Part shown: piece after piece, positions 54,601 through 64,000 of the stretch | Position numbering within the stretch: the stretch's first letter is position 1 | Layout of the letters: each line of letters begins with the position of its first letter | Source: Halichondria panicea | Lineage: Eukaryota > Porifera > Demospongiae > Suberitida > Halichondriidae | NCBI RefSeq assembly: GCF_963675165.1 | Contig: NC_087392.1 | Span: 2,433,001 to 2,497,000 of the forward strand | DNA: 64,000 nt | Reading direction: 5' to 3' | Translations under genes and position numbers: made by a program | The notes under the pieces: generated by a model | Told to the model about the DNA's origin: nothing | Seen by the model: only the letters and a program-made list of their open reading frames with translations | Database searches by the model: none

Positions 54601-54655
54601 AATGTAGAATGACTACCACTTGACTATAGAAGTAGCACGGCCCCACAAACCCTGA
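51608..54655 (+). CDS. PGAP2: Post-GPI-attachment protein 2 (FRAG1/PGAP2)
   Basis: Golgi membrane protein needed for fatty-acid remodelling of GPI anchors. Exons 51608-51760, 52954-53209, 53265-53365, 53652-53760, 54431-54513, 54608-54655; 249 aa (human 254). Motifs: HLDKVTTTHCKVPNIVPSIS (human ETTATHCGVPNYLPSVS), AVIGGVTPERYIWRFG, LTYVSSVEYF, HRNCFILFVVCSMLHMIL, YWRHNTYCEPYGV-like and EYLVVLTNVAFQTVQAVDF. Several hydrophobic segments fit the multipass fold. The fifth intron begins GC (CAG then GCAAGT), a GC-AG intron. Intron 1 carries the reverse copy of the 0.8 kb repeat. The stop lies 63 bp from the convergent WDR55 stop. Confidence 0.94.
52768..52943. mobile_element. Reverse-oriented relic of the 759-968 element
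   Basis: Read on the minus strand this matches 759-968: GCGAATGAGCCAAA, TCAGCAGAAAA, TTGACCCTTTGC, ACTATTGC, TTCTGGCAAGGATCGT, TTGATGC and ATTCTAGTAATA. The ends have diverged and no perfect inverted terminus remains. It is in PGAP2 intron 1 and ends about 10 bp before exon 2. Confidence 0.7.
53388..53541. mobile_element. Small hairpin element in PGAP2 intron 3
   Basis: CTTGGAAGTTTGGGGC faces CCCCAAACTTCCAAG. Inner arms GTTTACATAAGG / CTTATGTAAAC also pair, giving a long interrupted hairpin of about 150 bp. It looks like a short MITE without coding capacity. Confidence 0.75.
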
Positions 54656-54718
54656 ACTGTAGTAGTGAATTGTCCAATACTCCAATACGTTTTATAGCGT
54701 GTATATGATATTAATTGA

Positions 54719-56823
54719 TCAAAGATCAGCAAAAAAATTAACATCACTATTGTCCTCTTTCCTTTGTTTCTTTCTCTTTTTTCTTAAATATGTGTCGTCT
54801 CGATCTGCAACCTCTGCTTTTGTTTTCCTCTTACCGGATGGTCCGTCTGAAGGAAGGGTAGGAATAGCTCCTACTGGCCAGAACTTGAGACAGTCTTGTG
54901 AACTCGTGGCAAGGAATTCACGGTCATGTGTCAGACACATTGCATCTATTGATAATGCAGTTGGTGATTGTTTTCCAATTATACCCAACGTCTGGTTAGG
55001 GAGGATCTGTACAGACCTGTTTGTGTGAATATGTGTGAATGTGTAAGTACAGATTTTAGAATGTGGGAACTAACAAAATTCTGCTTGAGAATTGACACCA
55101 ACTTACCTGATCATGCCGTCCATGCAACCAGTACAAACTACTGAGTCATTGAGAGCAAGCATACAGTCTATGGACTGAGGGTGGCATGGAAATCTGTCAG
55201 TGATGTCTCCCCACAGGCCCCAGTTATATATCATGAGAGTGCCTTCTCCGTCTCCACACACAACCTTCTTTCCACCCTATGCAATTAAGTGGGTTGGTTT
55301 GATTAATCACTGGACACAAACAATGAGTGAGACAACAGCTGCAGTTCTAATGGACAATTAATGGCCTATAAAATTATGGTGTTGTAGAAACATAATTATG
55401 AGTACTTAAGTGGTGGGTGGCTTAATTATGTTAAAAACGTGGGAGGCTAGTATCAGAGGAGGAGTGCCACATTCTGTGGGCTAACTCACCGTACAGGCCG
55501 CAAGTGTGAGAAAAAAGGATGCAAAGGTTTCTTGAAAAATAGTATCATTAATTTTCATGATGATCTCGAGGAAGTGATACTCACAAGCCGAGAAGAATGC
55601 TCAGGGTCAAAAGGTCATTAATTAAAACACCACTGGCCTTACAAACTTTACATGTAAAACTGAGTTCACCCTCGTGACCCTGGGTTTACTGTTATCGGTT
55701 AGCTATCACGCTCCAGACAGATCCAGGATTTATTTGCAATACCTTTGACCTGCATTCTTTGAAACCACAAGATATTCTGTGGCTATAGGTTTCAATTTTA
55801 ATGTACTGGTTTGCTGCACTGGATAGATCTAGGTATAGTAAGCAGGCAAATAAAGACAGAAAGTTAGCTGCTATATGCAGCGAAAGTCAAGAACCCAGGA
55901 CAAGAATGTTTTAATTCTTTTGTGACCCTATTGACCCTGGCATTCCTCTATTTTAGTGAATAGATGTCAGCACTTGGCGTGTACACATTTTGTACCTTTA
56001 CTATGGCCAGTGAAAGCAGCTCACTCTCATTACAATCTGAGCGCTGGTCTAACAGTCTCTGCCTGAGGTCAAATGCACACAAAGTTCCATCACCACTCGC
56101 AGCAAGCAGTGTCCTCCTTGTATCATCAACAGCCATGCTCGAAATAAAGTCATGACTCTCATTGAAACAGAAGGGTGCCTTCCACGACCGAGTGTCCCAA
56201 ATCTGTAATAAACATAAGTCACGCGTACTTACATATGCAATCAGTATTATTGCAAACACCTTTATTTCTCCACTTTCGTCTCCAGAAACAAGCACACCTT
56301 CAGATACTGTCAGCATCGAATAAACTGAGGCGCTACGAGTAATGAGAATAATTTGATGGTTTCATCATGGGCATTACTACCTGTGTGCTTTTCCAATAGA
56401 TCTCAGTAGCTGCCCTGTCTCTACATCAATGGAGATTATTTCCTTACCTTGAGTTCCACAGAAAAGTCCTATGTATATAAAAAGTTCGTGTAAAACAATA
56501 CAGTGTAAAAAATTGCTAAGAGCTATACTTACTATTTCCTTTGGATGAGAATTTAAGTTCACGGCAAGAACTCTTGCTCTCAAGATGATTGAAGGAGTGC
56601 AGCAGCTTACATGGTTGATTTGAGGTATAGGAGTACCTACAACAAATGCATTATTAATTTTGTGCAGCAGACATAGTCATAATTTTACATACAGATTGAT
56701 TTGTCCAGTGACGTCACCAGTAGAGATAATGTTGGTGGATGGATGTGAGTCAACGGTGAAGAGTATTTCTTTTTCCGGTCCAGTACCAGTGTCAAATTTT
56801 ATTGTATAGGGAGAGTCGTCCAT
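54719..56823 (-). CDS. WDR55: WD repeat protein 55
   Basis: Nucleolar WD40 protein for rRNA processing and cell-cycle progression. Exons 56823-56693, 56636-56533, 56468-56381, 56332-56260, 56202-55996, 55276-55107, 55016-54719; 356 aa (human 383). Recognisable blades: ILFTVDSHPSTNIISTGDVT, SCRELKFSSKGN, GKEIISIDVETGQL, VLVSGDESGEIKIWDTRSW, ISSMAVDDTRRTLLAASGDG, KKVVCGDGEGTLMIYNWG, QSIDCMLALNDSVVCTGCMD, GMIRSVQILPNQTLGIIGKQ and FLATSSQDCLKFW. The basic tail RKKRKKQRKED ends in VNFFADL, as in WDR55. There is no gap in phase. Confidence 0.94.
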
Positions 56824-58464
56824 TGCTATGCAACTTGACCATAAATCCAACCACAGACCTATACAAGGCTATATACACCATTTAATGATTGCGTGAGTGG
56901 ATATCAATTATAAATTGGCTATTTAATTACATACAGAAATGCTCAGCAAGCAAGTTTATGAATATTGTTATAACGTGTCAATCAAGCAGTATTCATTTCA
57001 GCTTGTTAATACTCTACAGCTGTGAGCCTGTGGAAAACAATTATGTCAGCACTTGCATACGACATGGTGCCACAGACATCCCTAACAACCAAACATTAAG
57101 TAAACAAACAATAATTATTTCCTAGTTAGGAGCATGTTTCACCTATGGCTACTATTATAAGCATGCTATCTATAGCACACACTCCACCCAATGAGATCAC
57201 CAGGCTATTCATTACAGTTCTGTGTTACTTCAAACAATACTACATAGACACTTCACAAACAATTACGCAATCCTTGGCAACATGCATGTACAAATCTGTT
57301 CTCATTTTGATCCCTCAAGAGGATACATATTACAATAGAAGTTACTCTACAAGTATCTTGGGGTTAACAATGCCCCAGGCCTCTTGGGGATCAAATTAAA
57401 GCAATACAATGAGAGGAGTAAAAAGTTGGAAATGCTGCTCTATACAGTCACAATGGTACAATTGTGGGTATAGTATTATGCACAGGCAAAATTCTCAATG
57501 TTTAATGATTAAAGTCTCCCCAAAACCTAGTGTTTTTTAAATGTAGCTATTTATGTAACCTTTAATTGATTAACATGAAACACACACAGTCCTAATGAAT
57601 CAACTTTTTTATGTAGGGAAATTAACATCTACAAAACTGTGGACAGCTTTTTTCAATAGATAAAAGTCCTACTACTTTCATATTGAATGGCAGAGCCACT
57701 ACTACATGATCATTGAAATAGCTGAGATGATTACTGTTAAATGGTTTCACACGGTAAAACACTGGTCATATGCCTCACAGCTGATAGGTCTATGAAACAT
57801 CTGACTTGGTTCATAAAAGGAGATAGTGTACGCTAAGATGACAAAACAAGCATACCAGACATGCTTTGCAGACAATAGCCAACTCAGCAATGACATTAAA
57901 AAAAAACATATTACCCCTCTAACCATTTGTAAACCTTGAAGTATCAAAGACTAGAGGCTTATAGAGCTTACACATACAGACAGTGCAACCCAGAGCCACA
58001 TCAGCAAGTGAGGTGTTACAAAACCACAACTATTTAGATTGTATTGCGCAATTTTTGGCGCCTAAACAGGATACACACTTACTGTGTATTACATTACGCC
58101 CTAATCGGTATAGTCAGGAAACTACAATCATCCCGCCAGTTTTGTCAAATCGCCCTCCAGCTGTTGAAAGCTCTTCGAAAAAGAGCGCCAAAAGGCTTTT
58201 CTCTATAGAATCAAGGCCTAGAAGCGTTAGTAGATCATTGTGTACAGTCAGCTCTATCTAAAAGTGCTAGAAAAGCTTTCAGAAAACGTCACAAGTGTAA
58301 CGAAAAGCCTTGAAAAGACACCATTGCCATCGACGTCAGCTGATCTTTATAAACAAAGTTCAAAGTTAAGAAGTCAAAAAGCTAAGAAGTTTCACTCATC
58401 AAGTCCTAACTGGAAGCTAGTTACACTTCCTACAGCACGAGAAGAGTGTACAGTGATTATAAGT
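56824..58464. other. Large divergent spacer WDR55 / AP-4
   Basis: 1.64 kb with no supported gene. Contains a hairpin element at 57,306-57,396 (TTTGATCCCTCAAGAGG facing CCTCTTGGGGATCAAA). The frame of AP-4 stays open upstream to 58,240 but has no ATG, so it is probably 5' UTR. Confidence 0.4.
57306..57396. mobile_element. 90-bp inverted-repeat element
   Basis: Arms TTTGATCCCTCAAGAGG and CCTCTTGGGGATCAAA enclose about 57 bp; an inner GGGGTTAAC/GCCCC region adds weak pairing. Noncoding; resembles a miniature inverted-repeat element. Confidence 0.65.
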
Positions 58465-59834
58465 ATGGATCCAGCTACCTTCGCAGCTAACTATGGGTAC
58501 CCAGCTCTCCCACCACTACCCCCAGGCATTCGATATCCCTACCCGGCTTCAACTGCGGCTCCTACTGCGGTGTCCAGTGGAAGAGGGATGATCTACTATC
58601 CACAAGCACTGTCTGTTGAAAAGTCAGATATTGATGTAGACGTTGAAGGGACAGATACAGACGGGTGTCTCGATGACAGCCCAAGGTTAGTTGTTGGTCG
58701 CAAACGCTTTGCTAAAACGAGTCTAGTGTATTTTGTGCATGGATATACTTAGAATAGGTACACACAAAGCTACAGTAGTAAATACAGCTATACAAGTAAC
58801 TCTGTTGAAGTTTTATGCACAAAACAAAGCCTAGAAGCTTAAAAAGCGGGCACTGATTCAATTATTCATTGCTTTGTGGTTATTTGATAAAGATGTGTTT
58901 CATGAATTACAGCAGCCCCCAGTCTGATTCAAGGTCTGGCACTCACAAGAGACCAGTGGACAAGAAGCTAAGGAGGCAAATAGCCAACTCCAATGAACGC
59001 AGGAGGATGCAGAGTATAAATCAAGGATTCCATTCTTTACGGTTGTTGATGCCACATCTCCAGGGTGAAAAGCTTAGCAAGGTAACATCACAAAGTTGTT
59101 AATCATGTATGCTACTGACACCTATGGACTCGCTAAGTGTATAGTATGCATTGTTTCCTCCTATGCTGATAGTTGTGTCAATGTTATTAGTTGGAAGTGA
59201 TAATAATCATTCTTTACTGTAGGCAGCTGTGCTACAACATGCTGCTGAACACATCTACCGTGCGAATCAGGAGAGGGAACGGCTGATTCAACAAAATACC
59301 ACCCTTCGCATGATGGTGACAAAACACTACAATCCATTGGACAAGAACAGTGGAGATGTTCTTAGCGAAAATAAAGTGAACAAAGCGACAAGTCCAATGA
59401 TGTTTGATGAAGAAAAAGCTGCTGCCAAAGAACTCGAACAAATTTTTGCTGCACAAAAAGAGCTCGACAGAATCAGGATGGAACTTGCACGAGAAAGGGA
59501 TCTCCGAATGCGATTAGAAGCGAAATTCAGCAAAGTACGGAAGGACCTCTCTCCATCAGATGACGAGGACATTGACGAGAGCGAAGGTTCTGAACAAGAA
59601 ATATACTACAAAACAAAGAGGCCTTGCACTGCCACCAGAGGAACAAGTCCACGAAACAACCTTGACATAATTGTGCGGGCAATTCGAGAAATAGAAGGAG
59701 ATGCCTTCAGTAGGTCCACAACACCGACTTGTGGTGCTCAAGAACGAAATATTACTGCTGGCACCTTTAGGCCAATCTCAGCTGGTGCAGACAGTACAAG
59801 AGTGAGCCCGGTAACGCCGGTTTGTGCATCATAA
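58465..59834 (+). CDS. TFAP4: bHLH-zip transcription factor AP-4
   Basis: E-box (CAGCTG) binding factor. Exons 58465-58685, 58913-59081, 59223-59834; 333 aa (human 338). The N-terminus MDPATFAANYGYPALPPLPP is unlike vertebrates. The bHLH at about residues 92-142 reads RRQIANSNERRRMQSINQGF, HSLRLLMPHLQGEKLSK then AAVLQHAAEHIYRANQERER, nearly identical to human AP-4 (REIANSNERRRMQSIN, GEKLSKAAILQQTAEYI). It is followed by the zipper RLIQQNTTLRMMV and a second long coiled coil ELEQIFAAQKELDRIRMELA then RERDLRMRLEAKF. The acidic stretch SPSDDEDIDESEGSEQE lies after it. The splice between exons 2 and 3 falls at LSK/AAV as expected for the family. Confidence 0.94.
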
Positions 59835-60767
59835 ACTTTTTACTGATCTCACTAATCTCGCATTTCATCTGTAGTCCCAAACTCTAGTATATTGTGTTTC
59901 ATTAGTTGGTAGTTTCATCTCTGTAGCGTTCTTTTGCTTGTCCTTTCAAAAAATTATATATCAGATCCTCCAGCCGTCTTATTTAAACAGATCATCCCAT
60001 TGTAAAACATCACCTAATGCTATGCTATTTTCTTATATCACTCAAAGCATTCATTGTTTGTTACATTTGCTCTTTTTCATGTGGCTTATTCCCTACAGTC
60101 ATATCAACATCTTGTCATCACTAAACCATCATTTAACAATACAGTAACAGGTGGGGCCAGCTATGATGTGATATTATATATGGACTATGGTGTGGCTTTT
60201 AATTGTGTGGGAGTGAGAGGGCTTGTGACGTAATACGAATTGCACTTTATACCAAGCTATTGATTGAAAATTAGTAAAGCAGTACCTACTGGTGAGTAGT
60301 GTTAAGGTTTCTGGTTTGTATTGAAAACCCACAATTGCATGCACCAAAACACCTGTGTTGATTATAAGAACTCAGCTGAGTAACTCTCTGATGGTAATTA
60401 GTCTTCTAAACTAGTCAGCTGTTTGAAGGATACAGCAGCACCATACAAGGAAGTGACAATGCACAATGCGATTTCTGTCCCCAGAACTAGAATGTAGATA
60501 TAATATACACAATTTGATAACCAACAAAAGCACTGCACTCAGAACATCTTGAGGCAACTATTCTGAACCTATTGTGACAATGTTATCCCAGTACATACCT
60601 CAAATATGGATGTAAAGGCTCTGTACTGCTGGTGCAGTGCAGCATCTGTCTGTGGTGTGCTTTAAATAGGCCAGCGCACCCCGCCTTGGTGTGCATTTAA
60701 TAAAGTGAAGGGCGCCGTAATCTAGCCCGTATATCTATTTTTAGTGAACACAGACTTCAAGACCAAA
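59835..60767. other. Intergenic stretch AP-4 / CYFIP
   Basis: 933 bp, both flanking genes on the plus strand; includes the AP-4 3' UTR and the CYFIP promoter. No RNA gene, repeat or conserved motif is recognised. The CYFIP ATG (GACCAAAATGGCG) has a good initiation context. Confidence 0.4.

Positions 60768-64000
<3,233 letters not shown>

Noticed and set aside
58240-58464. In-frame upstream extension of AP-4
   Set aside because: Open frame but no ATG (starts GTG) and no resemblance to AP-4; taken as 5' UTR.

Overview
This is a gene-dense, AT-rich animal nuclear window with short introns (mostly 50-400 bp, GT-AG). It encodes metazoan genes: integrin-linked kinase, CYFIP/Sra-1, a GLIS-type zinc finger, AP-4, two GAB-like PH adaptors, TUBGCP4, ALG8, SHQ1, ADCK2, POLR1D, PGAP2 and WDR55. 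Compactness, divergence from vertebrate proteins, tiny exons and abundant short inverted-repeat elements suggest an early-branching animal. A demosponge such as Amphimedon is my best guess; this is inference, since no search was run. Exon models were built by hand from open frames, GT/AG sites, phase continuity and remembered family sequences. For every complete model listed, the exon lengths sum to a multiple of three.

Layout. 0.4-8 kb: two tandem amidohydrolase-2 genes (-), the left one running off the edge. 8.4-9 kb: a kinase-like relic (-). 9.7-10.6 kb: an unrecognised type II membrane protein (+). Then strands alternate strictly: ALG8 (-) 10.9-16.2; SHQ1 (+) 16.4-19.9; TUBGCP4 (-) 19.9-24.5; a CC-rich single-pass protein (+) 24.7-26.1; ILK (-) 26.8-31.0; ADCK2 (+) 31.8-34.6; a VAMP7-like longin SNARE (-) 34.9-36.4; POLR1D (+) 36.7-37.5; GAB-like A (-) 37.6-41.7; GAB-like B (+) 41.9-47.0; GLIS-like (-) 47.3-48.9 (perhaps to 51.1); PGAP2 (+) 51.6-54.7; WDR55 (-) 54.7-56.8; AP-4 (+) 58.5-59.8; then CYFIP (+) from 60.8 off the right edge.

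Functions are mixed housekeeping: N-glycosylation, H/ACA RNP assembly, microtubule nucleation, Pol I/III, rRNA maturation, GPI remodelling and mitochondria. There is also a signalling/cytoskeleton set (ILK, GAB pair, CYFIP). No operon-like logic is evident; organisation is head-to-head and tail-to-tail, with divergent spacers as small as 208 bp and convergent spacers as small as 63 bp.

The noncoding fraction carries many short inverted-repeat (MITE-like) elements. Several otherwise dissimilar families share the same end, TACCGTA...TACGGTA. One ends about a dozen bases before a splice acceptor in ADCK2. Other points of interest are the inverted GAB-like duplication, duplicated pieces of ALG8, a longin SNARE apparently lacking the zero-layer Arg, and two cysteine-rich membrane proteins.
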